Translations under genes and position numbers: made by a program
Notes under the pieces: model-generated
Database searches by the model: none
The model's input: the letters and a program-made list of their open reading frames with translations, nothing else
What the model was told of the DNA's origin: nothing
Shown: one piece after another, positions 48,331 to 56,811 of the stretch
Layout of the letters: every line of letters starts with the position of its first letter
Numbering within the stretch: the first letter of the stretch is position 1
Assembly (NCBI GenBank): GCA_963763495.1
Contig: CAVXOY010000020.1
Span: forward strand, 1 to 64,000
Direction of reading: 5' to 3'
Length of the DNA: 64,000 bases
Origin: DAOUEO01 sp963763495
GTDB lineage: Bacteria; Chloroflexota; Dehalococcoidia; DSTF01; JALHUB01

Positions 48331-48975
48331 CTACAGCCTCTCTACCTGAAGGAAATCGAGTTCCACCGGTGTCTCTCTACCGAAGAAGGAGACAAGGACT
48401 CGCACCCTGCCCTTCTCCAGGTTTATCTCGTCGACCTGACCGACAAAGTCCATGAAAGGACCATCGATGACCCGCACGCTCTGACCGACTACGAACCCCA
48501 CCTTGACTCGGGGTTCCTCGGACCGCATCTGGCGGAGGATCTTCTTGACATCCGCCACGTCCAGGGAGGTGGGCCGGGTGCCCGAACCCACGAACCCCGT
48601 AACTCCCGGCGTGTTACGAACCACGAACCAGGCTCGGCTGGCCTGCGGGTCGTCCTCCCGCAGCTCAATCATCTGCACCAGGACGTAGCCGGGGAAGACC
48701 TTCTTCTCAACGGTGCGGCGTTGGCCGTCCTTGATCTCGATCTCATCCTCAGTCGGCACGATCACCTGGAAGATGAGGTCCCGCGCATCCATCGATTCGA
48801 TGCGGTGCTCCAGGTTGGTCCTCACCTTGTTCTCGTAGCCGGAGTAAGTGTGGATGACGTACCAGGACCGTCCCTCCACTGAGATATCGGTGGGTTCCTC
48901 GGTAGCCCGGGCCGCCGCTTGGACCGACGCCTCCGGCTCCTCTGTCGCGACTGCCGCCTTTTTCTTTCTTGCCAC
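48331..48975 (-). CDS. nusG: Transcription antitermination factor NusG
   Basis: 214 residues. The NGN domain (SWYVIHTYSGYENKVRTNLE) is followed by VFPGYVLVQM and a KOW domain (VGQSVRVIDGPFMDFVGQVD). An Ala/Glu-rich N-terminal extension of about 35 residues precedes the fold. Confidence 0.98.
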   Translation of the reverse strand: MARKKKAAVATEEPEASVQAAARATEEPTDISVEGRSWYVIHTYSGYENKVRTNLEHRIESMDARDLIFQVIVPTEDEIEIKDGQRRTVEKKVFPGYVLVQMIELREDDPQASRAWFVVRNTPGVTGFVGSGTRPTSLDVADVKKILRQMRSEEPRVKVGFVVGQSVRVIDGPFMDFVGQVDEINLEKGRVRVLVSFFGRETPVELDFLQVERL

Positions 48976-48992
48976 CTTCTCCCCTCGATCCC

Positions 48993-49298
48993 CTAGCGCA
49001 GCAGGGTGCTAGAGATAGCCCAGTTGAAGAGCATGTCAATGCCGCCCAGTATCAACCCGATCGCCACCGCCACCACCAAGACGACTATAGTCAGGTTCGT
49101 CGTCTCGTGACGGGTGGGCCACGTTACCTTCCTAAGTTCACCGGCAATATCCTGAACCCAACGCGGCATGAGCAGGCCACGCCAGCCCCTGCTGGCGCGT
49201 GGAGAGGGTGGCCCCTTCGCCGGTCGCGGCGCCCTTATCGGAGCCGGCCGCTTCGATGGCTTACTACTCAGGGGATGGCGCCTCATGGCGCGACTCAT
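48993..49298 (-). CDS. secE: Protein translocase subunit SecE
   Basis: 101 residues: a basic Pro-rich N-terminal half, then the conserved WVQDIAGELRKVTWPTRHET and one membrane helix. It sits 17 bases before nusG. Confidence 0.95.
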   Translation of the reverse strand: MSRAMRRHPLSSKPSKRPAPIRAPRPAKGPPSPRASRGWRGLLMPRWVQDIAGELRKVTWPTRHETTNLTIVVLVVAVAIGLILGGIDMLFNWAISSTLLR

Positions 49299-49359
49299 AG
49301 ATTCAACTCCCTCCGCGCGTCAGGCCCTTCGTTTCAAGGGTGTCGCTGGCATGCAGATC

Positions 49360-49524
49360 CTACTTGACCTCCCGGTGGGGGCGATGGGCACGGCAGCGGG
49401 GGCAATACTTGCGCAGTTCTAGGCGGTCCGCGTCGTTCCTGCGGTTCTTGACCGTCGTATAGTTCCGCTCTCGGCACTCGCTACAGGCCAGGTGGATGAT
49501 CGCTCTATCTTCCTTCTTGGCCAT
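49360..49524 (-). CDS. rpmG: 50S ribosomal protein L33
   Basis: 54 residues, beginning MAKKEDRAIIHLACSECRER and containing NYTTVKNRRN and YCPRC, so the two CxxC zinc pairs are complete. It is read directly from the DNA between tuf and secE. AAAGG lies 11 bases upstream. Confidence 0.95.
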   Translation of the reverse strand: MAKKEDRAIIHLACSECRERNYTTVKNRRNDADRLELRKYCPRCRAHRPHREVK

Positions 49525-49571
49525 TAGTTGTTCTTACCTTTCACCAACCTGACCCATTCACTCCGGCGCTC

Positions 49572-50771
49572 TTACTCGATTACCTTGGTTACAACGCCGG
49601 CGCCCACGGTTCGCCCGCCCTCGCGGATGGCGAAGCGCAGTCCCTCTTCCAGGGCGACCGGGTCAATCAGCCGGATCTTCAGGTCGACGCTGTCGCCGGG
49701 CATCACCATCTCCACCCCTTCCGGAAGCTCGGCGGCGCCGGTGACATCCGTCGTGCGGAGGTAGAACTGAGGCCGGTAGCCGGCGAAGAAAGGCGTGTGA
49801 CGGCCGCCCTCCTCCTTCGAGAGGACGTATACGCGCCCGTCAAAGTAGGTGTGAGGCTTGATGCTGCCCGGTACAACGATCACCTGTCCCCGCTGTACGT
49901 CGTCGCGCTCGATGCCCCGGAGGAGCAAGCCCACGTTGTCGCCGGGCTCGCCGTAGTCCAGAGTCTTGCGGAACATCTCCACGCCGGTCACGACCGTCTT
50001 GCGGGTTTCGGTGAGGCCGACAATCTCGATCTCCTCGCCGACCTTGACGACCCCGCGCTCGACTCGGCCGGTCACGACTGTGCCGCGTCCCTTGATACCG
50101 AACACGTCCTCGACGGGCATCAGGAACGGCTGGTCTCGCGGCCTCTCCGGCTGCGGGACGTGCTCGTCGATCGCGTCCATGAGCTTCCAGATGCTCTCGA
50201 ACTCGGGAGCATTGGGGTCCTTGCTGTCCGACTCCATTGCCGCTAGGGCGGAGCCCCGGACTATCGGCGTGTCGTCGCCGGGGAAGCCGTTCTTGGTGAG
50301 GAGTTCTCGTAGCTCGAGCTCCACGAGGTCGAGCAGTTCGGGGTCGCTCATCTGGTCGATCTTGTTGAGGTAGACGACCATCGCCGGCACGTCGACCTGA
50401 CGGGCCAGAAGCACGTGCTCCCGTGTCTGGGGCATCGGCCCTTCCGGAGCAGCCACTACCAGAATGGCGCCGTCCATCTGAGCAGCGCCCGTGATCATGT
50501 TCTTGATATAGTCAGCATGGCCAGGACAGTCGATGTGGGCATAGTGCCGCTTCTCTGTCTCATACTCCACGTGCTGGACCTGGATAGTGATGCCGCGTGC
50601 CCGCTCTTCGGGAGCGTTGTCGATGCTCCAGAAGTCGCGGTAATCCGCCAGCCCCTTGAGCGATAACACCTTCGTTATCGCCGAGAGAAGGGTGGTCTTA
50701 CCATGGTCTACGTGACCGATGGTGCCGACGTTTACGTGGGGCTTGGTTCGCTCGAACTTCTTCTTGGCCAT
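49572..50771 (-). CDS. tuf: Elongation factor Tu
   Basis: 399 residues from ATG 50771, with AGGAGG 11 bases upstream. GTPase motifs GHVDHGKTTL, DCPGHADYIKNMITG and NKIDQ are present. Intact frame. It follows tRNA-Thr(GGU). Confidence 0.99.
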   Translation of the reverse strand: MAKKKFERTKPHVNVGTIGHVDHGKTTLLSAITKVLSLKGLADYRDFWSIDNAPEERARGITIQVQHVEYETEKRHYAHIDCPGHADYIKNMITGAAQMDGAILVVAAPEGPMPQTREHVLLARQVDVPAMVVYLNKIDQMSDPELLDLVELELRELLTKNGFPGDDTPIVRGSALAAMESDSKDPNAPEFESIWKLMDAIDEHVPQPERPRDQPFLMPVEDVFGIKGRGTVVTGRVERGVVKVGEEIEIVGLTETRKTVVTGVEMFRKTLDYGEPGDNVGLLLRGIERDDVQRGQVIVVPGSIKPHTYFDGRVYVLSKEEGGRHTPFFAGYRPQFYLRTTDVTGAAELPEGVEMVMPGDSVDLKIRLIDPVALEEGLRFAIREGGRTVGAGVVTKVIE

Positions 50772-50792
50772 GTCGTCTAATCCTCCTGAATA

Positions 50793-50868
50793 TGGAGCCC
50801 ACACTCGGATTCGAACCGAGGACCCCGTTCTTACCAAGAACGTGCTCTACCGGCTGAGCTATGTGGGC
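50793..50868 (-). tRNA. tRNA-Thr(GGU)
   Basis: 76 bases with an encoded CCA. Acceptor GCCCACA/TGTGGGC, anticodon loop TTGGTAA and T loop GGTTCGAATCC. Confidence 0.96.
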
Positions 50869-51078
50869 GCCTGAACTTGCGGCTGGCGGCCTTGTACCCC
50901 TGTGTCTGGGCCTTGCCGCTCACTTGCAGCCAGCGCTTGACCGGTGGGTCGCCGCGCTTGTCAGCGCCAATGAATTAAGGCTCGCATCCGGCGGACCTTA
51001 ACGGGGGAGCTTCCTCGCCCCCTTCGGCTTGCGCCTCCGTTTATCGTCTCGCCTCGTATCCTCCCACTGGCGGGAGGA
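50869..51078. other. Spacer between tRNA genes
   Basis: About 210 bases with no gene. Weak inverted repeats only (for example CCTCCCACTGGCGGGAGG at 51060-51077), perhaps a processing hairpin next to tRNA-Tyr. Confidence 0.5.
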
Positions 51079-51164
51079 TGGTGGAGGGGGCAGGATTCGA
51101 ACCTGCGAAGCCGTCAGGCTGCGGTTTTACAGACCGCCGGTTTTAGCCACTCACCCACCCCTCC
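51079..51164 (-). tRNA. tRNA-Tyr(GUA)
   Basis: 86 bases, class II with a long variable arm. Acceptor GGAGGGG/CCCCTCC, anticodon loop CTGTAAA, CCA encoded. Confidence 0.95.
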
Positions 51165-51179
51165 ACTGCGGACGAGCTT

Positions 51180-51255
51180 TGGAGCCCGAGGGGGGATTCG
51201 AACCCACCAACCTACCGATTACAAATCGGTTGCGCTACCATTGCGCCACTCGGGC
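51180..51255 (-). tRNA. tRNA-Thr(UGU)
   Basis: 76 bases. Acceptor GCCCGAG/CTCGGGC, anticodon loop TTGTAAT, CCA encoded. First gene of the Thr-Tyr-Thr-tuf cluster. Confidence 0.95.
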
Positions 51256-51341
51256 ACGCCCCCTCTAAGGCGTAACAAAAGTAGGCCCCCGTTAATCGGG
51301 GCTTATACTGTACAGTAGTATAGGTGTTGCCCTTCGCAAAG

Positions 51342-52715
51342 TCAATCCTTGCGCTTCCAGGTGGTGCCCTCGCGGGAATCCTCCAGCGTGACGCCCAACT
51401 CCGCCAGCCGAGCACGGACGCGGTCCGCCAGATCGAACTGTTTCGCCTCTCGCAGACCGTCCCGCACCTCCAACAGAAGGTCGATGAAGGGCGCCGCTGC
51501 CAGGGTGGACGCATCCTCCGTCTCCTGGAGGGTGAGCCCCAGGACTCCGGCAAGCTCCTGCATTACCGCCTGAGCCTCCTTGATGGCGCGGCTCTCGTCG
51601 CGGGCGCGGTTGATCTCCCGCGCTAGATCGAACAGAGCGGCGACCGCCTGGGCGGTGTTGAAGTCGTCCTCCATCGCCTCGATGAAGCGCTGCCGGAAGG
51701 GCGTGCCGTCTAGGGGATTGCTCCCGTCCTCCGGTGACGCCGCGTGTACTGCCGTCCGCAGCCGCTCCACCCCTCGCTTGGCCGCTGCCAGCGCCTCATC
51801 CGTGTAGGTGAGGGGGCTGCGGTAGTAGGAGCTGAGTATGAGGAGGCGAAGGGTATCGGCGCCGTGCTGGGCCAGGGACTCGCTGATCGAGATCAGGTTG
51901 CCCAGGGAACGCGTCATCTTCTCCTCAGTATCGCTGAGGCGGGCCAGCCCGTTGTGGACCCAGAAGCGAACGAAGGGCTTCTTGCCCAGGTAGCTTTCCG
52001 ACTGCGCCTTCTCGTTCTCGTGGTGGGGGAATATCAAGTCCTGACCACCGCCGTGAATGTCGATTGTCTCGCCCAGGTAGCGCAAGGACATGACCGAGCA
52101 TTCGATGTGCCAGCCGGGGCGGCCCGGCCCCCAGGGGCTATCCCACGACGGCTCGCCCTCCTTCGATGCCTTCCAGAGCGCAAAGTCCATCGGGTGCTCT
52201 TTTCGCTCGTCCACCTCGATCCGCGCCCCCGCCTGCAGGTCGTCCAGGGAGCGTCCGGATAGCTCGCCGTAGTCGTCGTCACTGTTGACCCGGAAGTAGA
52301 CGTCTCCCTCCACCTCGTAGGCGTGCCCCTTGGCGATCAGTCCCTGGATCATCTCGATCATCCCCGGTATCTCTTCCGTGGCGATGGGATAGACGTGGGC
52401 CCGCTGGATGTTGAGCGCGTCCATGTCTTTGAAGAACTGCTCCCGGTACTGCTCGGCCAGCTTGCCGATGGGTATCCCCAGCGCCTGCGAGCGGGTGATG
52501 ATCTTGTCCTCGATGTCGGTGAAGTTCTGGGCGTGGCGTACCTTGTAGCCCTTGTACTCCAGATAGCGGCGCAGGACGTCGAAGATGACGTAGCTCATAG
52601 CGTGACCCATGTGACAGGGCGCATAGAGGTTGGGCCCGCAGACGTACATTTTCACCGTATCGCCCGCCGGTTCGAATTCCTCTTCCTTTCGCGTGAGTGT
52701 GCTGTAGAGCCTCAT
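51342..52715 (-). CDS. cysS: Cysteine--tRNA ligase
   Basis: 457 residues from ATG 52715, whose ATGA overlaps the cysE stop. The signature is YVCGPNLYAPCHMGHAMSY, so HIGH appears as HMGH with Cys27-type zinc ligand before it. GWHIECSVMS and FPHHENEKAQSE supply the other ligands, and KMSKS is KMTRS. These variants match the CysRS type I associate with Chloroflexota (recollection). Confidence 0.96.
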   Translation of the reverse strand: MRLYSTLTRKEEEFEPAGDTVKMYVCGPNLYAPCHMGHAMSYVIFDVLRRYLEYKGYKVRHAQNFTDIEDKIITRSQALGIPIGKLAEQYREQFFKDMDALNIQRAHVYPIATEEIPGMIEMIQGLIAKGHAYEVEGDVYFRVNSDDDYGELSGRSLDDLQAGARIEVDERKEHPMDFALWKASKEGEPSWDSPWGPGRPGWHIECSVMSLRYLGETIDIHGGGQDLIFPHHENEKAQSESYLGKKPFVRFWVHNGLARLSDTEEKMTRSLGNLISISESLAQHGADTLRLLILSSYYRSPLTYTDEALAAAKRGVERLRTAVHAASPEDGSNPLDGTPFRQRFIEAMEDDFNTAQAVAALFDLAREINRARDESRAIKEAQAVMQELAGVLGLTLQETEDASTLAAAPFIDLLLEVRDGLREAKQFDLADRVRARLAELGVTLEDSREGTTWKRKD

Positions 52716-53377
52716 TCTCCGTTTCCTTCTCCCGACTGCTGCCTTCCCTGATGCTGAGAAGCTATATGCTCCTCCAACTGCTTGACCCTGTCCTCCAACG
52801 CCTGGATGCGGTCCCATTCCGGGTCGGGCAGACGGATCATAGTGTCGTTTCCGGGGTCGTAGTAAGCTACCACGTGCCCGGGCACGCCGATCACCGTGGC
52901 GTTCGCGGGGACGTTTGTGACGACCACGGAGCCCGCCCCGATGCGCGCGTTCTCGCCGACGTGGATAGCGCCGATGACTTGAGCGCCGGCCCCCACAACT
53001 ACGTTATCACCCAGCGTGGGATGCCGCTTCTCTCGTTTGGTGCTGGTACCACCCAGCGTCACGCCCTGGTAGAGATGACAATTATCGCCGATCTCCGACG
53101 TCTCGCCAATGACGACGCCCATTCCGTGATCGATGAACAGCCTTTCGCCGATCTTGGCGCCGGGGTGGATCTCGATCCCCGTTAGGAACCTGCTGACGTG
53201 AGAGATAAGCCGCGGCAGCAGGGGAACCCTAAGGTTGTAGAGGGTGTGCGCCAAGCGGTGAAACTGGCGGGCGTGAAAACCGGGGTAGGCGAGGATGATT
53301 TCCAGGTTGCTGACGGCTGCCGGGTCTCGCTCCCGGGCAGCCCGGATATCTCGTCTTATGCGGCCGATGACCGACAC
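52712..53377 (-). CDS. cysE: Serine O-acetyltransferase
   Basis: 221 residues, short form without the long N-terminal domain. Left-handed beta-helix hexapeptides are seen around IEIHPGAKIGERLFIDHGMG and IGDNCHLYQGVTLGGTSTKR; the C-terminal part ends with a coiled helix (LEDRVKQLEEHIASQ). Makes O-acetylserine for cysteine synthesis, which suits the overlap with cysS. Confidence 0.95.
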   Translation of the reverse strand: MSVIGRIRRDIRAARERDPAAVSNLEIILAYPGFHARQFHRLAHTLYNLRVPLLPRLISHVSRFLTGIEIHPGAKIGERLFIDHGMGVVIGETSEIGDNCHLYQGVTLGGTSTKREKRHPTLGDNVVVGAGAQVIGAIHVGENARIGAGSVVVTNVPANATVIGVPGHVVAYYDPGNDTMIRLPDPEWDRIQALEDRVKQLEEHIASQHQGRQQSGEGNGE

Positions 53378-53428
53378 CGTTTCCTACCTCCTTCCCTGCG
53401 GGATACTCCCATCTTCGAGCCTGTCGAG

Positions 53429-53470
53429 CTGTCGGGGTACCCCAGCGGAGTGGGGCACCCCTTCCGACAG
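53429..53470 (-). promoter_or_regulatory. Strong hairpin in the cysE leader
   Basis: CTGTCGGGGTACCCC pairs with GGGGCACCCC and CCGACAG (2-base bulge), 8-base loop. It lies 50-90 bases before the cysE start. A terminator or regulatory stem is possible; T-box features are not convincing. Confidence 0.5.
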
Positions 53471-53562
53471 ACGCAACGGGAGTTCCTGGCCCGAAAGCAG
53501 GAAAGGGCCGGGCTCTGCGAGTAGGTCTCTCGGTCGGCTGTATCGTGATTCATCGACAATAT

Positions 53563-54030
53563 CTACTTTAGCAGGGTCACAGCCATCGCCGCGACCCCTT
53601 CGCCTCTGCCGATTGCCCCCAGGCCTTCGTGGGTCGTCGCCTTCACACTGATGCGCATCTCCTCCACCTCCAGGATGGGGGCGATAGTCCGGCGCATCCG
53701 GCCTATGTGATCCTGAAGCCGCGGCCGCTCGGCGATGACAGTGACGTCCACATTCTCGACCGTATAGCCGGCTTCTTTGAGCAAGCGCATCACGTGCCGC
53801 AGCAGGTCCTTGCTGTCGGCGCCGGCGTACGCGGGGTCGCCGGGAGGGAAGTGCAGGCCGATGTCGCCCAGGCCCGCTGCCCCCAGCAGAGCGTCGATTA
53901 TCGCGTGGAGGACGACGTCGGCGTCGCTGTGGCCGTCGAGCCCCTCCTCCCCCTCGATGAGCACGCCGCCCAACATCAGGCGCCGTCCCTTGCCAAAGGG
54001 GTGGACATCGTATCCTATGCCGACGCGCAT
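53563..54030 (-). CDS. ispF: 2-C-methyl-D-erythritol 2,4-cyclodiphosphate synthase
   Basis: 155 residues, MEP isoprenoid pathway. Metal ligands in GYDVHPF and the EGLDGHSDADVVLHAIIDAL block; AAAGLGDIGLHFP-like GAAGLGDIGLHFP and the C-terminal TTHEGLGAIGRGEGVAA. It follows ispD by 4 bases. Confidence 0.97.
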   Translation of the reverse strand: MRVGIGYDVHPFGKGRRLMLGGVLIEGEEGLDGHSDADVVLHAIIDALLGAAGLGDIGLHFPPGDPAYAGADSKDLLRHVMRLLKEAGYTVENVDVTVIAERPRLQDHIGRMRRTIAPILEVEEMRISVKATTHEGLGAIGRGEGVAAMAVTLLK

Positions 54031-54034
54031 GCCT

Positions 54035-54757
54035 CTACCCGCGGTGCCATCTTATCAGGATCTGAGCGATGACCATGTCGTCCGGTGTCGTCACTTTGAT
54101 GTTGTGATACGACCCCATATATGCTTTCACTTGGCGGCCGAGACGCTCCACCAGGGTGGCGTCGTCGCTGGCGGGGGGCTGCTTGGCGGCGGCGCGGTGG
54201 GCCTCCACCAGCAGCTCGTATCGAAACACCTGCGGCGTCTGGACTTGCCACAGCCGTCGCCGGTCGAGGCTCTTCTCGACTAGGCCCTGCTCGCTGACCA
54301 GCTTGATCGAATCATGGAGTGGCACGGCGCAGGTCGCGGCGCCCGTAGCGCGCGCGGCCGCCAGCCCTTTGTCGATAAGCTCTCGCGTCACCAGAGGACG
54401 GGCGCCGTCGTGAACCACCACCCACTCGCAGGGGCCAAGGGCCACCAGTCCCGCTCGCACGGAGTCCTGGCGCTCTTCGCCACCCGCGCATATCGCTGCC
54501 ACCTTGTTGAGAAGTGAGTGCTTTATGAGGGTCTGCCCCAGCTTCTCCCGGCCGGGAGCCAGTACCAAAACGATTTTATGGATAGACGGGCAATGCTGGA
54601 AGATCGCCAGTGTATGCGCCAGCAACGGCCGCCCGCCGAGCGATACCCAGAGCTTGTCGCCGCCGCCCATGCGCCGGCTGCGCCCCGCCGCCACGATTAT
54701 GGCGCCGACGCCGCCTGCCTTCGCAGGAGTTGCAGTCTCGTCGGATGATGCTGTCAT
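54035..54757 (-). CDS. ispD: 2-C-methyl-D-erythritol 4-phosphate cytidylyltransferase
   Basis: 240 residues. The nucleotide motif IVAAGRSRRMGGGDKLWVSL, VVVHDGARPLVT and QTPQVFRYELL are all present. It is translationally close to the upstream PIN/TRAM gene (4-base gap). Confidence 0.97.
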   Translation of the reverse strand: MTASSDETATPAKAGGVGAIIVAAGRSRRMGGGDKLWVSLGGRPLLAHTLAIFQHCPSIHKIVLVLAPGREKLGQTLIKHSLLNKVAAICAGGEERQDSVRAGLVALGPCEWVVVHDGARPLVTRELIDKGLAAARATGAATCAVPLHDSIKLVSEQGLVEKSLDRRRLWQVQTPQVFRYELLVEAHRAAAKQPPASDDATLVERLGRQVKAYMGSYHNIKVTTPDDMVIAQILIRWHRG

Positions 54758-54761
54758 TGTG

Positions 54762-55832
54762 CTAGCCGTTCCCCTTAGGTTGGGCGAAGATCATCCGCCC
54801 CGCTACCGTCTGCAGGACCCGCGTAACGACGATCTCTATCTCATCGTTCAAGTAGCGGCGGCCCCCTTCTACCACTACCATCGTCCCATCGTCCAGAAAC
54901 CCTACACCCTGCCCAATCTCCTTGCCTTCCTGGATAATCCGGATCGCCATCTCCTCTCCCGGCAGGACGACCGATTTGACGGCGTTCGCCAGTTGGTTGA
55001 TGTTTAGGACGCGCACCCCCTGTAGCTCGGCCACCCGGTTCAAGTTGAAATCGTTGGTGAGGATGGGACAGCCGTACAGGGACGCCAGTTTCACCAGCTT
55101 GCTGTCCACGTCCTGGATGTCGTCAAAGTCAGTATCCGTGATCTCGACAGGGACAGGCGACTCTTTCTGCAGACGGTTCAGGATGTCCAGCCCCCGCCGG
55201 CCACGGTTGCGCCGGAGACCGTCCGGCGAATCGGCGATGTGCCGCAGCTCATCGAGAACGAAACGCGGCAGTATCAGTGTCCCCGGTGTAAAGCCTGTCT
55301 CCGAGATGTCGGCGATCCGGCCATCGATGATGGCGCTGGTATCGACCAGCAGTTTCTGCTTCGAGTCCGTATTCTTGTAGGCAAAGCCGTTCCAGTTGTG
55401 CCTGTTCCCCCCCGGGACACGCTGTTCCCAGATCGACGCTAGCTCCTCCTGTCGACTGAGCATCACTCCGATCCCGAGGATGATGGCAACGACCGCGACC
55501 GCTAGAGACGCTATCCAGTCAGCCGGCGCCGGAAGAACAGAGAGGGCAGGCACCAGCAGCGCGGAGGCAACCAGGCCTGCCAGAAGTCCTACAACGACGA
55601 GGCCTAGCTGCAGCAGCGATAGAGACCGGAACCAGCGTCGCCCCTTCGCCAGAGGTCGCAGCACCAGATACGGAGACCCCCAGGCCCCTACGACCGCTGC
55701 CAGCACCAAGAGCATCGAAGAGAGCGCCAGTGCGGCGGGGTCTTTGCTCTCCTCAGTTACCAGCCAGCCCAGGCCGAATCCACCCCCGCCCAGGACCACA
55801 GCCCCCAGGATTCGAACGACCAGTTCCGCCAT
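54762..55832 (-). CDS. PIN/TRAM-domain membrane protein (YacL-like)
   Basis: 356 residues from ATG 55832. Four N-terminal membrane helices, a PIN nuclease domain (LLVDTSAIIDGRIADI and the later DFDDIQDVDSKLVKLA), then a TRAM RNA-binding domain. The conserved place ahead of ispD-ispF is typical. Acidic PIN residues are present, so RNase activity is possible. Confidence 0.9.
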   Translation of the reverse strand: MAELVVRILGAVVLGGGGFGLGWLVTEESKDPAALALSSMLLVLAAVVGAWGSPYLVLRPLAKGRRWFRSLSLLQLGLVVVGLLAGLVASALLVPALSVLPAPADWIASLAVAVVAIILGIGVMLSRQEELASIWEQRVPGGNRHNWNGFAYKNTDSKQKLLVDTSAIIDGRIADISETGFTPGTLILPRFVLDELRHIADSPDGLRRNRGRRGLDILNRLQKESPVPVEITDTDFDDIQDVDSKLVKLASLYGCPILTNDFNLNRVAELQGVRVLNINQLANAVKSVVLPGEEMAIRIIQEGKEIGQGVGFLDDGTMVVVEGGRRYLNDEIEIVVTRVLQTVAGRMIFAQPKGNG

Positions 55833-56026
55833 AATAGCTCCTCCCAACCCAAAGAAGAAAAAGGGCGTGCACCAGCACACCCGGAGCAGAGATCAAAGAT
55901 GGCTGAATCTCTGAGATCAATCCCGTCTCTCCTGACGAACTAGCGCCGCCAGGTCTCCGCATTTAAGATCGCTACTTAAGGATAATATCAACTATCTCAA
56001 ACGCCGTAAAGCAGGCGTCTCTCTCT

Positions 56027-56662
56027 TTAGTCGAAGAGCCGGTCGATCAGTCCTAGGCTGGCCACCCCGGTCGCCGCTATCAGTATGTCCTTGACTGTCT
56101 TGCCCAGCCAGACCGAGAGGAAGAAGCGCCCCCAGGACATCCTCGTCGCTCCCGCGATTATCCCAGCGACGTCGAATATCGGGTTGGGGATGGCAGAGAA
56201 GACGAACATCGTGATCGTGCCGTGGCGTTCCATCCAGCTCTGCACGAAGCGGTAGAAGCCCCGATTCTGGATCGCGGCGCTGCCGCCGTACCCTGCCGCA
56301 TATCCGGTGAACTCACCTATTGCCTCCCCCAGGCCCGCGACCAGCCCCACGAGTATCGGCGTCGGTATCCCGAGCAGCGGGTCGAGCAGGACGCCGCCAC
56401 CAAAGACGGCGGCAATGCTGGGAGTCGGCAGGAAGATGGAGGCTGCTCCAATCAGACTGATGGCGAAGACGCCCAGATAGCCATAGGTCCGCAGCTTTGC
56501 GATGTCGAGCTCGAAGTAGAAGAAGGCGAAGGCGATGGCGGTGACGAGAATGACCGCCGCCACCAGCAAGGCGTAGTCACTTTGCCAGAGAATCCCTGTC
56601 TTACCCCTGATTGTGAGAGGGGCCGTCTCCGGTAGCGGCCGGTCGTCTTCGGGTTGGGTCAT
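56027..56662 (-). CDS. DedA/VTT-domain membrane protein
   Basis: 211 residues with about five membrane segments. The VTT motif is seen as GLGEAIGEFTGYAAGYGG and a later FSAIPNPIFDVAGIIAGATR. DedA-family proteins act in lipid scrambling or ion homeostasis. Function in this cell unknown. Confidence 0.85.
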   Translation of the reverse strand: MTQPEDDRPLPETAPLTIRGKTGILWQSDYALLVAAVILVTAIAFAFFYFELDIAKLRTYGYLGVFAISLIGAASIFLPTPSIAAVFGGGVLLDPLLGIPTPILVGLVAGLGEAIGEFTGYAAGYGGSAAIQNRGFYRFVQSWMERHGTITMFVFSAIPNPIFDVAGIIAGATRMSWGRFFLSVWLGKTVKDILIAATGVASLGLIDRLFD

Positions 56663-56766
56663 GCTGTCCCATTTGTGGTTTTGTCGAGATTGCCTAACGG
56701 AAGCCTAACCTTCGCTTCTCCGGCAAGTCAAGGGCCAAGGCCATGCTTCGATGATGTGTGCGCAAA

Positions 56767-56795
56767 TTGCCCGCGCCTACCCCTTCGGCTATGAT
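56767..56795 (+). promoter_or_regulatory. Promoter of the radical SAM gene
   Basis: TTGCCC 56767-56772, 17-base spacer, TATGAT 56790-56795, 17 bases ahead of ATG 56812. Confidence 0.6.
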
Positions 56796-56811
56796 GATCT
56801 TGTATTCGGCG

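Noticed and set aside
53378..53562. T-box riboswitch before cysE
   Set aside because: No AGTA bulge or full antiterminator TGGNACC element could be matched; only a hairpin is visible.
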